47,372 bases of DNA from an uncultured Pelagibacteraceae bacterium (GCA_902608065.1 CACLMO010000001.1:1-47372); one strand, 5' to 3'. Counted from the first letter of the stretch, positions 25,776 to 35,772 are shown. Program-made: numbers and translations. The notes: generated by a model not told the origin, from the sequence alone.

Positions 25776-26900
25776 ATGAAAAACAGAATTTATATATATT
25801 TTTTTTACGAATTTATCCGCTATTTTACAGTTATACTATTTGCATTAACAGCAATAATTTGGACCATTCAAGCCGTTAATTTTCTAGATCTTGTAACTGA
25901 AGACGGGCATGCTTTTAGAATTTATTTAACTTACTCTAGTTTGTTAATCCCGAAAGTTATTACAAAATTAATCCCTTTTTCATTTTTAATAGCCTCAATA
26001 TTGACAATTTTAAAATTAGAAAAAGATAATGAACTGATAATTTTATGGACGTCTGGATTAAATAAAATTCATGTCGTTAACCTACTCTTCAAAATATCTT
26101 TATTAATTTTGCTATTTCAGTTAGTTATGTCAACAATTATTACTCCTAAAACCTTAAATATTTCTAGATCTATTCTAAAAAATTCAGAATTACAATTTGT
26201 TTCGTCTCTTCTTAAAGAAAGAAAATTTAATGATACTGTAAAAGGACTTACTTTTTTTATTAACAAAAAAAATCCAGATGGAGTTTATGAAAATATTTTT
26301 ATAAGAGATGAAGGAAAACACTTAACTAAAATTTCATCTGGGTCTTCCACAATTTTTGCAAAATCTGGTTACATTTCTGAAGATGAAAAAAGTTTAATTT
26401 TGAAAAATGGAAATATACAGAAATTAGAGGATGATGGATCTGTGGATATAATTAAATTTGAAAAAACAATATTGGATCTTTCTGGAATTTCAACAAAAAG
26501 TATTTCTGAACCCAAAATACAAGAAACTTCTACTTATAATATTTTAATGTGTATGCAGAATAAAAATGTTGATAATCATAATTGTCAACGCCATAAAGAT
26601 TTTTCAAAAGATAATAAAATTGAGATCAATAAAAGATTTGGTATGCCTTTATTTCTTCCATTAATTTGTCTTATTGCCTGTTTTTTACTTTCATCTAAAC
26701 GAGAGAGTAAAAATTATGTTTATCATAAATACATATATTTCTTTTTTGGTTTTACAATTTTAACCGCTTCCGAAATTACAGTAAGATATTCAGGTCTCTC
26801 TTTAGGTTATACTGCTATATATTATTTAATACCGATTATACTTCTACCAATAATTTATATTTATTTAATTTGGGCTTTTAAATATGAAAATTTAAAGTAA
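25776..26900 (+). CDS. lptF: LPS export ABC transporter permease LptF
   Basis: 374 residues, YjgP/YjgQ family. There are three membrane spans near the N-terminus, a periplasmic beta-jellyroll region of about 140 residues, and three spans at the C-terminus. With LptG and the ATPase LptB it extracts LPS from the inner membrane into the Lpt bridge. LptF rather than LptG is assigned by order (first of the pair) and by the N-terminal IYIYFFYEFIRYFTVILFAL pattern. An extra stretch with two cysteines (about 247-260, MCMQNKNVDNHNC) lies in the periplasmic part. Confidence 0.9.
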   Translation: MKNRIYIYFFYEFIRYFTVILFALTAIIWTIQAVNFLDLVTEDGHAFRIYLTYSSLLIPKVITKLIPFSFLIASILTILKLEKDNELIILWTSGLNKIHVVNLLFKISLLILLFQLVMSTIITPKTLNISRSILKNSELQFVSSLLKERKFNDTVKGLTFFINKKNPDGVYENIFIRDEGKHLTKISSGSSTIFAKSGYISEDEKSLILKNGNIQKLEDDGSVDIIKFEKTILDLSGISTKSISEPKIQETSTYNILMCMQNKNVDNHNCQRHKDFSKDNKIEINKRFGMPLFLPLICLIACFLLSSKRESKNYVYHKYIYFFFGFTILTASEITVRYSGLSLGYTAIYYLIPIILLPIIYIYLIWAFKYENLK

Positions 26901-26905
26901 ATAAA

Positions 26906-27997
26906 ATGATTAGATCTTTTGTTATAAATAAATATTTGTCTAGGGAATTTTTAAAAGTAGTTACTAATATTTCCCTTGGTTTTTTGTGCTTAGGATTCAT
27001 AATAAATTTATTTGAAGAAATAAATTTTTTCAAAGACTATGACGTCTCTATAAATGTTCCTATTATACTTTCGTTATTTTTTGTACCAAGTTTATTTTAC
27101 AACATGTTTCCTTTTATAATATTGCTCTCGGGAATATGGTTTTTTAGAAAAATAAAAAAAACCGATGAAGCAATTGCTATGAGAATCTCTGGTATGTCCA
27201 ATAGTTCAATAATTTTTATTCCAAGTATTATATCAATAGTTTTGGGTATATTTTTTGTTACTTCTCTTAGTCCAGTAACTTCAACTTTAGTTAAAAAATA
27301 TGAAAGCTTAAAAGGTAGCTATGAAAAAGATCAAGATTATTTGGCTGCAATTACAGTTAATGGAATATGGATTAAAGAAAAAAAAATAAACTCAAGCAAT
27401 ATAATAAGAGCCTCTTCTTTAAACAATGAAAAGTTACTTAACGTTACAATTTATCAATTTGATGAAAATGAAAATTTTATTAAAAGAATAGAATCTAAAT
27501 CTGCAAATATTAAATCGTTAAATTGGATTCTCGAAGATGTAAAAATAATTGATAAAGAAGGTATTTTAATTGCGAAAGATGTTAAAAATTTTATCTATAA
27601 AAGTATGTATGATATTAAAAAAATAAAAAGTTTGTATTCTAATCTCGACACTATATCTTTTTGGAGTCTAAATGAAGAAATCAAACTTTTACAAGATAGA
27701 GGCTATTCAACGGCTGAAATGCAAGCTAAATTGCATAGATCTCTATCATTTCCTTTGTTTCTACTAAGTATGCTTTTATTAAGTGGAGTCTTTACTTTTG
27801 GTGTAAGTTTTAAAGAACATAATTGGACATACGTTTTCATTTCTGTAATAGCTAGCGTAATAATATTTTACTTTAATGATTTTTCAGCCGCTTTGGGTAA
27901 AACTGATAAACTTCCTGTTGAAATTTCAGTTTGGATGCCAATCGCAATTATTTTTATATTTAGCACAGTAGGATTAATACATGTTAATCAAAAATAA
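26906..27997 (+). CDS. lptG: LPS export ABC transporter permease LptG
   Basis: 363 residues, second YjgP/YjgQ-family permease, with the same 3+3 membrane span layout around a periplasmic jellyroll. It begins with the LSREFLKVV segment typical of LptG and carries EAIAMRISGMS in the cytoplasmic coupling region. Partner of LptF in the LptB2FG transporter. It starts 5 bases after lptF, and its end overlaps lptD by 17 bases, which places inner- and outer-membrane LPS transport genes in one transcript. Confidence 0.9.
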   Translation: MIRSFVINKYLSREFLKVVTNISLGFLCLGFIINLFEEINFFKDYDVSINVPIILSLFFVPSLFYNMFPFIILLSGIWFFRKIKKTDEAIAMRISGMSNSSIIFIPSIISIVLGIFFVTSLSPVTSTLVKKYESLKGSYEKDQDYLAAITVNGIWIKEKKINSSNIIRASSLNNEKLLNVTIYQFDENENFIKRIESKSANIKSLNWILEDVKIIDKEGILIAKDVKNFIYKSMYDIKKIKSLYSNLDTISFWSLNEEIKLLQDRGYSTAEMQAKLHRSLSFPLFLLSMLLLSGVFTFGVSFKEHNWTYVFISVIASVIIFYFNDFSAALGKTDKLPVEISVWMPIAIIFIFSTVGLIHVNQK

Positions 27998-30407
27998 AAT
28001 AATTCTATCTTTTATTTTTTTCTTATATTTTTTTATATTTAATATTAATCTTTTTGCAGATGAATTTAATATTTCAGCTAAAGAAATTTCTATTGATAAA
28101 CAAAATAATATTGTAATTGGTGATGGCAATGTTGAAATTTCTGATAAAGAAGGAAAAGTTTTTAAAGCTAATAAAGTAACTTATGAAAAATCAAAAGAAT
28201 TTATAACGGTAGAAGGCAATGTTGAAATATATGATACTGAAGGAAATCTTGTAAAAACAAATAAGGCAACATACGATAAACCAAAAGAATTAATAAATAC
28301 TTATAAAAATACTGAATTATCTCTCGCAGGAGGTTATAAAGTTATGGCGCAAAGTCTGACTTATAATAATCTTAAAAAAATAATAAGTTCTAATGAAGAT
28401 TCATTTTTAACTGATTTAGATAATAACTATATTTCTGTAAGCATGTTTCAATATTCCTTAGAAAAAAATCTGTTTTCTTCCGTAGGAAAAATAAAAATAA
28501 TTGATGCTAATAAAAATAAATATTTTTTTAAGGAATTGCATGTGGATACTAAAAAAAAGGAAATGATAGGTTCAGATGTCAGTGTTTTATTGGATAAAGA
28601 AAGTTTTGGTGTAAATAACGAAAATGATCCTAGATTTGTAGCTAATGACATATTTGTTTCAAAAAATAAATCAAATCTATCAAAAGCTGTATTTACTATT
28701 TGCAAAGAAAGGCCGGGCAAATGTCCTCCATGGTCTTTGAAAGCTAAAAAAATTAGTCATGATAAAATAAAAAAAACTATATATTATGATCATGCTTCAC
28801 TGAGATTTTATGATATCCCTATATTTTATTTTCCAAAATTTTTTCACCCTGACCCGACTGTTAAAAGACAATCTGGTTTTTTATTTCCTTTCTTTACTGA
28901 ATCAACAACAATAGGTACTGGATTTGGACTACCTTACTATTGGGCTATCAGTAACGATAAAGATCTTACTTTTACCCCTAAATTTTATGCAAAAGAAAAT
29001 ATGTTACTTTTAAATGAGTATAGGCAAGCTTTTAAAAATGCATTTTTAACATTAGATACAAGTTATACTGCTGGCTATAAGAATACTTCTTCAAATAAAA
29101 CTGATGGTTCTAGAAATCATATTTTTGGAGAACTTGATATAAATTTAAGTCAAGATCAATCTTATGAAAGCGAAATATCTTTTAAAGTACAAAAAACATC
29201 TAATGATACTTATTTTAGAGTTCACGACATAAATACCGCTCTGGTTGATTCTGATAATACTAATTTAGAAAATAAAATTAGTTATGATTTTAGAAAAGAT
29301 GATATTTATTTTAATGCTACAGGAACTGTATATGAAGATTTAAGAGAAAACACAAATTCTAGATACGAATATATTTTGCCCAATATACTTTTTGGAAAAT
29401 CTTTCTTTACTGAAAGATTTGGTACTATAGATTTTAAAACAAATGCTGTTTATAAAAATTACAAAGTAAATAAGCATACTACTATGTTAACAAATGATAT
29501 TATATGGTCTCCAAACAGTTATATTTCTAAAAATGGATTCGTAAATACTTTAGAAGGTTTAATTAAAAATACAAATTATGAAGCAAAAAATACTACTGAT
29601 TTTAAGACAGTTGGAACCATAAGTGAATTAAGCAGCGTTTTAAGTTTTAAAACCTCTCTGCCAATGAAAAAACAAGGGAATGGTTTTTATAACACGTTTT
29701 CACCAACTTTTATGGCTAGATATGCGCCGGGACATATGAGAAATTTAAGCACAGATGATATTAGTTTAAAATATGCAAATTTATTTTCAACTAACAAAAC
29801 TTCAGTAATAGAAGACGGTCTTAGTGCAATTATAGGATTTGATTTTAAAGTTAACAAAACAGATAAAATGGGTATAGATCAAGAAAAATTGGCTTTTTCA
29901 ATGGGTCAAGTATTTAGAAGAAAAATAAACAAAGATATGCCCACAAAAAGTTCATTAGATCAAAAGATGTCTGATGTTGTTGGAGAAATTAATTACAACT
30001 TTTCTAAAATAGGAAAAATTGATTATAAATTTGCAGTTGATCACAATTTTAATGATATAAATTATAATGAAATTTCAACTAGTTTAAATTTTAATAAAGT
30101 AGAATTTAATTTAGACTACTTAGAAGAACAAAACCATGTAGGAAAAGAACATTATGCAAATGCAGGAATAACTTTGAATGTCAATGATAGCAATAAATTA
30201 AGTTTTGAAACCAGAAAAAACTTTAGAAGAGATAGTACTGAACTCTATGATATAAGCTATCAATATGTAAACGATTGTTTAACAGCCGGCTTGGTATTTA
30301 GAAGAGAATTTTATGAGGACAGTGATGTCGAACCAAAAGATACTTTAATGTTTCAAATTAGATTTGTTCCTTTAACAGGAATAAGCACTCCAGCGATAAA
30401 TCCGTGA
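27981..30407 (+). CDS. lptD: LPS assembly outer-membrane protein LptD
   Basis: 808 residues. A signal peptide (to about residue 26) is followed by two LptA-like OstA repeats (NISAKEISIDKQNNIVIGDG and the similar VTYEKSKEFITVEGNVEIYD) forming the periplasmic jellyroll. A long C-terminal beta-barrel region follows with ARYAPG and YDISYQYVNDCLTAGLVFRREFY near the end. It inserts LPS into the outer leaflet with LptE. Cysteines are present in the KERPGKCPPWSLKAKK segment and near the C-terminus, as in the disulfide-bonded family. The following gene starts on GTG inside its stop codon. Confidence 0.92.
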   Translation: MLIKNKIILSFIFFLYFFIFNINLFADEFNISAKEISIDKQNNIVIGDGNVEISDKEGKVFKANKVTYEKSKEFITVEGNVEIYDTEGNLVKTNKATYDKPKELINTYKNTELSLAGGYKVMAQSLTYNNLKKIISSNEDSFLTDLDNNYISVSMFQYSLEKNLFSSVGKIKIIDANKNKYFFKELHVDTKKKEMIGSDVSVLLDKESFGVNNENDPRFVANDIFVSKNKSNLSKAVFTICKERPGKCPPWSLKAKKISHDKIKKTIYYDHASLRFYDIPIFYFPKFFHPDPTVKRQSGFLFPFFTESTTIGTGFGLPYYWAISNDKDLTFTPKFYAKENMLLLNEYRQAFKNAFLTLDTSYTAGYKNTSSNKTDGSRNHIFGELDINLSQDQSYESEISFKVQKTSNDTYFRVHDINTALVDSDNTNLENKISYDFRKDDIYFNATGTVYEDLRENTNSRYEYILPNILFGKSFFTERFGTIDFKTNAVYKNYKVNKHTTMLTNDIIWSPNSYISKNGFVNTLEGLIKNTNYEAKNTTDFKTVGTISELSSVLSFKTSLPMKKQGNGFYNTFSPTFMARYAPGHMRNLSTDDISLKYANLFSTNKTSVIEDGLSAIIGFDFKVNKTDKMGIDQEKLAFSMGQVFRRKINKDMPTKSSLDQKMSDVVGEINYNFSKIGKIDYKFAVDHNFNDINYNEISTSLNFNKVEFNLDYLEEQNHVGKEHYANAGITLNVNDSNKLSFETRKNFRRDSTELYDISYQYVNDCLTAGLVFRREFYEDSDVEPKDTLMFQIRFVPLTGISTPAINP

Positions 30408-31339
30408 TAAATATAAGAAAAATATTTTTTTTAGCTATATTTTCATTTTTTTTTATTAGCAATAGCAGTGCTGCAATTAAAGATTCTTTATTTGCTACTG
30501 TTTCTAACAAAGCAATAACAAATTCAGATATTGTTAATGAAATAAAAGTTATTTTAATTGTTAACGGCGAAAGCTATTCAGAAGAAAGAAAAGATATATT
30601 ACATGCGGCAGCTGTAAAAGCAGCTGTTAAAAGAACTATAAAAAAAATTGAGATAGAAAAATACGAGTCATTAAAATTCAGTGAAAAAGATCTTAATAAC
30701 GAAATAAATAAAATGGCAAGAGATCAAAATATGGATATTGAAACATTTAAAAATGTATTTACATCTAATGGAATCAGTTTTGAACACATTATTGATCGTA
30801 TGAGAACTGAATTACAGTGGAACAGCCTAATTTTTAAATTGTATTCAGAAAGACTGTCAATTAATGATGAAGAAATTGAAGATCAAATAAAATTAATTTT
30901 AGAAAAAAAATATATTGAAGAATATTTAATTTCAGAAATTATAATTAACTCGGTTCCAGAAAGTAGCGTAGATTCTGAAATTAAAAAAATAAAAGATAAA
31001 ATTAAAAATGAAGGTTTTGAAAAAACGGCAATAGAACTTAGTATAGCAGAATCTTCTATTAAGGGAGGAAATTTAGGTTGGATTAATGAAAATACAATAA
31101 GTGAATCTTTTAAAAACAAAATTATTAACACTGATATTGGTGATATCTCAGATCCAATTTTTCTTCCTCAAGGTATATTATTTTTTAAAGTTAGAGATAA
31201 AAAAAAAGTTGAACAAAATATAGATATTGAATATGTCAAAAATCAATTAGTTGGTGCTGAAAAAGCAAAAATATTAAATATGTACTCACTATCACATTAT
31301 GAAGATGTTAAAAGATCTTTAAACATAAATTATTATTAA
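30404..31339 (+). CDS. surA: SurA-like periplasmic peptidyl-prolyl isomerase/chaperone
   Basis: 311 residues from a GTG start that overlaps the lptD stop (GTGA). A signal peptide ends near NSSAAIKD, followed by the SurA N-terminal chaperone helices (TVSNKAITNSDIVNEIK is typical). There is a single parvulin-like domain (about 170-275; GGNLGWINENTI, ISDPIFLPQGILFFKVRDK). E. coli SurA has two parvulin domains and about 430 residues, so this is the short form. It escorts outer-membrane proteins, including LptD. Position between lptD and pdxA supports the name. Confidence 0.87.
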   Translation: MINIRKIFFLAIFSFFFISNSSAAIKDSLFATVSNKAITNSDIVNEIKVILIVNGESYSEERKDILHAAAVKAAVKRTIKKIEIEKYESLKFSEKDLNNEINKMARDQNMDIETFKNVFTSNGISFEHIIDRMRTELQWNSLIFKLYSERLSINDEEIEDQIKLILEKKYIEEYLISEIIINSVPESSVDSEIKKIKDKIKNEGFEKTAIELSIAESSIKGGNLGWINENTISESFKNKIINTDIGDISDPIFLPQGILFFKVRDKKKVEQNIDIEYVKNQLVGAEKAKILNMYSLSHYEDVKRSLNINYY

Positions 31340-32311
31340 ATGAAAAAATCTATAGGAATAATTGCTGGAGAACCTAATAGTATTTCTTCCGAGATAATAT
31401 TTAAAAGTTGGAAATTAAGAAAAAATTATGTTCATAAACCTTTTTTTATTATAGGCAGCATTAAACTATTAAATTCACAAAAAAAAAAATTAAAATATAA
31501 AATAAAAATAAAAAAGATTGATGAAAACTTTGTCTACAGAGATTTAACAGGAAGTAGCCTTCCAGTTTTAAATGTAGATTATGAGCAAAGTAAAGCTTTT
31601 CAAAATATATCTTATAAATCCAACAAATATGTTATCAATTGTTTTAATAAAGCTATTAAATTTATAAAAAATAAAAAAATCGCTGGATTAATAAATTGTC
31701 CTGTTGCAAAAGAATTTTTATTTAAAAACAATTACCAAGGTATTACGGAATTTCTATCAAAAAAATCAAACGTGAAAGGTAAGGAAGTTATGTTAATTTA
31801 TAATAAAAAATTATCTGTATCTCCAATAACTACACATATACCTTTAAATCAAGTTAGTAAAAATATAAGTAAAAAAAAAATTTTAAAAAAAATAAAATTA
31901 ATTAATAAATTTTATAACGAAATTTTTAAAAAAAAACCTAAAATTGGAATACTAGGTTTAAATCCTCACAATTTTTCTCCCAGTAAAAACTCTGAAGAAA
32001 AAAAGATCATTATTCCATCTATAAAAAAAATTAAAAAGAATAAAATAAAAGTTATTGGTCCAATCTCTCCCGATACAAGTTTTTCTTTAATAAAAAAAAA
32101 TAAACTTGATGTAATTGTGGGCATGTACCATGATCAAGTTCTAACTACATTCAAAACTTTATTTAAATATGATGCTATAAATATTACTTTAGGTCTTCCT
32201 TATATTAGAATATCTCCAGATCATGGCGTAGCACAAAATATATTAGGAAAAAATATTGCTAATCCAAAAAGTTTAATAGAATCCATAAAATTTTTTAATC
32301 ATATAATCTAA
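31340..32311 (+). CDS. pdxA: 4-hydroxythreonine-4-phosphate dehydrogenase
   Basis: 323 residues, PdxA family. Visible blocks are GIIAGEPNSISSEI, INCPVAKE, TTHIPLNQVS, LGLNPHNFSPS, GMYHDQVLT and NITLGLPYIRISPDHGVA, whose histidines are metal ligands. It makes the precursor joined by PdxJ in pyridoxal-phosphate synthesis. Very lysine-rich and shorter in loops than the E. coli enzyme; the canonical DHGTA reads DHGVA. The gene is directly after surA and before rsmA, the same order as in E. coli. Confidence 0.93.
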   Translation: MKKSIGIIAGEPNSISSEIIFKSWKLRKNYVHKPFFIIGSIKLLNSQKKKLKYKIKIKKIDENFVYRDLTGSSLPVLNVDYEQSKAFQNISYKSNKYVINCFNKAIKFIKNKKIAGLINCPVAKEFLFKNNYQGITEFLSKKSNVKGKEVMLIYNKKLSVSPITTHIPLNQVSKNISKKKILKKIKLINKFYNEIFKKKPKIGILGLNPHNFSPSKNSEEKKIIIPSIKKIKKNKIKVIGPISPDTSFSLIKKNKLDVIVGMYHDQVLTTFKTLFKYDAINITLGLPYIRISPDHGVAQNILGKNIANPKSLIESIKFFNHII

Positions 32312-32314
32312 ATA

Positions 32315-33118
32315 ATGAAAATTTTACATAAGCCAAAAAAAAGTTTAGGGCAAAACTTTCTGATTGATAATAATGTTATAAATAAAATTATAAATATTTA
32401 TGATATAGAAAAAAAAACAATTTTAGAAATTGGCCCAGGCTATGGAAGTTTAACAAAAAAGATTTTAGAAATGAATCCAATAAAATTATTTGCCATAGAA
32501 AAAGATAAAAAATTATTTAATTTTTTAACTAATGAATTTGATAACTTTAACAATATAAAATTTATTAATGATGATATTATTAATGTTATTAAAAATAAAA
32601 AATTAGAAAAAAACATAGTCGTCTTCGGTAATCTTCCTTATAACATTTCAACAAAAATATTAACTTCTTTGATGCTCCTTGATAACTGGCCACCTTGGTA
32701 TGATGTTTTAATATTTATGTTTCAAAAAGAAGTTGCTGACAGAATAATTGCTAAAAAAGATTCAAAAGAATTTGGCAGACTATCAATTTTGTGTAACTGG
32801 AGAATGAACATCAAAAAACATTTTAATATTTCAAAAAATTGCTTTTACCCTAAACCAAAAGTTGACTCTACAATACTTTCTTTTGTTCCAAAAAAAAATA
32901 TTTTATTTAAATTAAAAAATCCAAAAAATCTTGAGTTAGTAACCAGAATCCTTTTTTCTAATAGAAGAAAAATGATAAACAAAAACTTTAAAAAATTATT
33001 TAAAAATAAAAGATCCCCAGAACAAATTCTAAATTTAGATTTAAAACTAAGGCCTGAGCAATTAAGTAACGAAACCTACTATAAGATAGCAATGAAATAC
33101 GAAAAACTATTTGATTAA
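32315..33118 (+). CDS. rsmA: 16S rRNA dimethyladenosine methyltransferase RsmA (KsgA)
   Basis: 267 residues. N-terminal KPKKSLGQNFLID, SAM-binding EIGPGYGSLT, acidic end of strand 2 (AIEKDKK) and catalytic NLPYNIS; the C-terminal domain has FSNRRKMINKNFKKLF. It dimethylates two adjacent adenines at the 3' end of 16S rRNA during 30S maturation. Last gene of the lptF-to-rsmA run; its 3' end overlaps the convergent gmk by 12 bases. Confidence 0.96.
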   Translation: MKILHKPKKSLGQNFLIDNNVINKIINIYDIEKKTILEIGPGYGSLTKKILEMNPIKLFAIEKDKKLFNFLTNEFDNFNNIKFINDDIINVIKNKKLEKNIVVFGNLPYNISTKILTSLMLLDNWPPWYDVLIFMFQKEVADRIIAKKDSKEFGRLSILCNWRMNIKKHFNISKNCFYPKPKVDSTILSFVPKKNILFKLKNPKNLELVTRILFSNRRKMINKNFKKLFKNKRSPEQILNLDLKLRPEQLSNETYYKIAMKYEKLFD

Positions 33119-33739
33119 CTTTTCTATTTTCTCCAAAATTTTATTACTATTTTGTTGTTTGCTTACCCCTTTTTTTTCTGAATGTATTATACTCAATATA
33201 TTATTGTAACAAATATCAAGATCATCATTTACAACAACATAATTATATTCATTCCAGTGAGAAATTTCCTCGTTAAATTTCTTCATTCTTTGTTCAATAA
33301 TTTTTTTTTGACCATCGTGTCGATTCATTAACCTTTGTTCTAATGTCTTAATATTGGGTGGTAATATAAAAAAAGTTACCATATTTAAATTTTTAATTTT
33401 TTTTAATTGTTTTGTGCCTTGCCAATCAATATCGAATAACACATCATTTCCGGCAGACAAAAAATTTAAAACCGGCTCTTTTAGAGTTCCATAAAAATTA
33501 TCAAAAATTTTTGCATGTTCAAAAAATCCATTGCTTTTGATTAATTCGTCAAACTTATCTTTGTTTACGAAATAATAGTCTTTTCCATTTATTTCATTTG
33601 GTCTTGGTTTTCTTGTAGTGTGTGATATTGATATTTTAAAATTTAAATTATTTTGTGCTAGCTTTTTGGTAAGAGTGGTTTTTCCCGCCCCAGAAGGTGA
33701 AGATAATACAAACATCATACCTTTACTTTTTGTTTTCAT
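33107..33739 (-). CDS. gmk: Guanylate kinase
   Basis: 210 residues. P-loop SSPSGAGKTTL near 13-23, SHTTRKPRPNEINGKDYYFV for GMP binding, FDIDWQGTKQLKK, and the lid region RLMNRHDGQKKIIEQRM. It phosphorylates GMP to GDP. It lies 43 bases after acpP on the same strand; in many Alphaproteobacteria fabF, mltG and yicC stand between these two genes, and here none of them is present. Confidence 0.96.
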   Translation of the reverse strand: MKTKSKGMMFVLSSPSGAGKTTLTKKLAQNNLNFKISISHTTRKPRPNEINGKDYYFVNKDKFDELIKSNGFFEHAKIFDNFYGTLKEPVLNFLSAGNDVLFDIDWQGTKQLKKIKNLNMVTFFILPPNIKTLEQRLMNRHDGQKKIIEQRMKKFNEEISHWNEYNYVVVNDDLDICYNNILSIIHSEKKGVSKQQNSNKILEKIEKLIK

Positions 33740-33782
33740 ACTTAAAAAATTATCGGACTGATGTTGATCTTCTTACTTACAA

Positions 33783-34022
33783 TTAAGATGACTTACTTTC
33801 TATGAATTTTATAGCATCACCTACCGTAAGAATTTTTTCAGCTTCGCTATCTGAAATTTCAGAACCAAATTCTTCTTCAAATGCCATTACTAGTTCAACT
33901 GTATCCAAACTATCAGCTCCAAGATCGTCAATAAAATTTGATTCTTCTGTTATTTTTGATTCTTCGACTCCAAGGTGATCTGCAACCATTTTTTTTACTT
34001 TGCTTCCTATTTCCTTTGTCAT
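33783..34022 (-). CDS. acpP: Acyl carrier protein
   Basis: 79 residues, acidic four-helix carrier. The phosphopantetheine serine is S38 in the [19 protein letters not shown] motif. It carries growing acyl chains for fatty-acid and lipid A synthesis. It follows fabG by 55 bases and precedes gmk by 43. The next gene would normally be fabF, which is not here. Confidence 0.97.
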   Translation of the reverse strand: MTKEIGSKVKKMVADHLGVEESKITEESNFIDDLGADSLDTVELVMAFEEEFGSEISDSEAEKILTVGDAIKFIESKSS

Positions 34023-34077
34023 AATGTAATTCCTTAAATTGAGTTATTAACCCTTAATAAATTATTGAAGAATTTTG

Positions 34078-34812
34078 TCAAGACATATACATGCCACCAT
34101 TAACGTGGATTGTTTCTCCAGTTATGTATGAAGCTTGATCTGAAGACAAAAAAGCAACACTATTAGATACGTCCTCTCCTGATCCCAATTTTCCCATAGG
34201 GATTCTAGAAGTTAAATATAATTTAACTTTTTCAGCAATGTTCATAGTCATATCTGAAACTATAAAACCTGGAGATACACAATTAATTGTTATATTTTTT
34301 TTAGCGTATTCGATAGCCAAACTCTTTGACATACCTATTATGCCAGCCTTAGAAGCGGCATAATTTGACTGACCTAAATTACCGGTATGACCTACGACTG
34401 AGGTAATGTTTACTACTCTTCCAGATTTATTTTTTAACATTTTTTTTATTGAATATTTAGATAATAGAAAGGTTGAGGTTAAATTTATATCAATTACTTT
34501 TTTCCACTCTTCATCTTTCATTCTTAGAGAAATATTATCAACATTTGTTCCAGCATTGTTAATTAATATATCTAATCCACCTAATTCTAAAGCAACATTG
34601 TCAATAAATTCTTCAATCCTTGAATGATCTGAAATATCAAATCTTTTAACCTTCACGCTAGGATATTTTTTTTTCACTAGATCTAATTTTTCAGCTTTTG
34701 TACCTGTTCCTAAAACATTTCCTCCAAGCGAAACAAACTTTTTAACAAGCTCATTACCTATTCCTCCACTAGCTCCTGTTATTAAAATATTTTTATTTTT
34801 AAAACTAATCAT
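34078..34812 (-). CDS. fabG: 3-oxoacyl-[acyl-carrier-protein] reductase
   Basis: 244 residues, short-chain dehydrogenase. NADPH-binding TGASGGIG at 12-19, NNAG motif (INNAGTNVDN), catalytic Ser/Tyr/Lys with SNYAASKAG, and the FabG end TGETIHVNGGMYM. It reduces 3-oxoacyl-ACP in fatty-acid elongation. It follows the fabD reading frame by 4 bases, so fabD-fabG-acpP form one unit. Confidence 0.96.
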   Translation of the reverse strand: MISFKNKNILITGASGGIGNELVKKFVSLGGNVLGTGTKAEKLDLVKKKYPSVKVKRFDISDHSRIEEFIDNVALELGGLDILINNAGTNVDNISLRMKDEEWKKVIDINLTSTFLLSKYSIKKMLKNKSGRVVNITSVVGHTGNLGQSNYAASKAGIIGMSKSLAIEYAKKNITINCVSPGFIVSDMTMNIAEKVKLYLTSRIPMGKLGSGEDVSNSVAFLSSDQASYITGETIHVNGGMYMS

Positions 34813-34816
34813 TTAT

Positions 34817-35735
34817 TTATGCTTTTATATCATCTAAAGAAGTAATAGTTGATACTTTAACTTCTTTATTTATTTTTTTTACTAGACCTGAGAGCACTTT
34901 ACCAGGGCCAATTTCTAAAAAATTATTAACCCCTCCTTTTATTAGATAATTAATGCTTTCTCTCCACCTAACTCTAGATGTTATTTGTTTAATTAATAAA
35001 GATTTAATTATATTACTATCATTTTCTTCTTTTGCTGTAACATTGCTAATAATGTTTGGTTGTGGTTGTAAAAATACGGTATTTTCAATCTCACTTTTCA
35101 TTTTATCAGAAGCTCTTTTCATCATAGAACAATGAAAAGGGGCGCTTACAGGTAGAATTATACTTCTTTTTTTTTTCTTTTTTAAATTGTCATTAAGAAT
35201 TTCAATACCTTTTTTTGTGCCACTAACAACTACTTGTCCAATAGTATTGTCATTTGCTATTTCGCAGATTTCACTTTTTGGTATTAAATTAATTTCCTTT
35301 TCAACTTCTTCTATTGTCATTCCTATAATTGCCGTCATAAGCCCCTCGCCTGGTAAAACAGCATTTTGCATTGCCTTTCCTCTTTCATGTAAAAGATAAG
35401 AAGCTTTTTCAATAGTTAAAGATCCAGAACAAACAAGAGCTGTATATTCTCCTAACGAATGTCCAGCAAAAAAATTTTGAAGTATTTAATTTAAAATCAA
35501 AATGCTCATTTAGAACACTAAAAATTGAAACTCCAATAGTCATAATAGCAGGTTGAGTATTCTTTGTTAATTTTAAATCACTATCAGGTCCATTTAATAT
35601 TATATTTGAAAGTGAAAATCCTAATGTATCATCAACTGTTTTAAAAATTTTTTTAACTAGATCAAACTTTTCATAAAAATCAGATCCCATTTTAACATAT
35701 TGAGAACCTTGTCCTGGAAATAAAACAGCACGCAT
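34817..35735 (-). CDS. fabD: Malonyl-CoA:ACP transacylase, interrupted by a one-base frameshift
   Basis: Two minus-strand frames together make one FabD. Residues 1-89 (35735 down to about 35469; MRAVLFPGQGSQYVKMGSDF) run into a T7 tract, after which the original frame reads CWTFVRR and soon stops. Dropping one T gives FFAGHSLGEYTALV, with the catalytic serine at about S93, and continues to 34817 (SAPFHCSMM, FLEIGPGKVLSGL). The corrected length is about 305 residues, the normal size. FabD loads malonyl groups on ACP and is essential, so a sequencing or assembly indel is the simplest explanation; slippage or a real mutation remain possible. Confidence 0.88.
35468..35474 (-). other. T7 tract (coding strand) at the fabD frameshift
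   Basis: Minus strand reads AAAA, seven T, then GCTGG. Six T would keep the FabD frame (K F F A G H S L G E); seven T shift it directly before the catalytic GHSLG motif. Confidence 0.8.
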
Positions 35736-35772
35736 AAGATAATTTTCTTATAATATAGTTGAATTTTAATAG

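Noticed and set aside
33740..33782. Remnant of fabF or mltG between acpP and gmk
   Set aside because: Translating the 43 bases in all frames gives only a few residues that cannot be assigned to either family.
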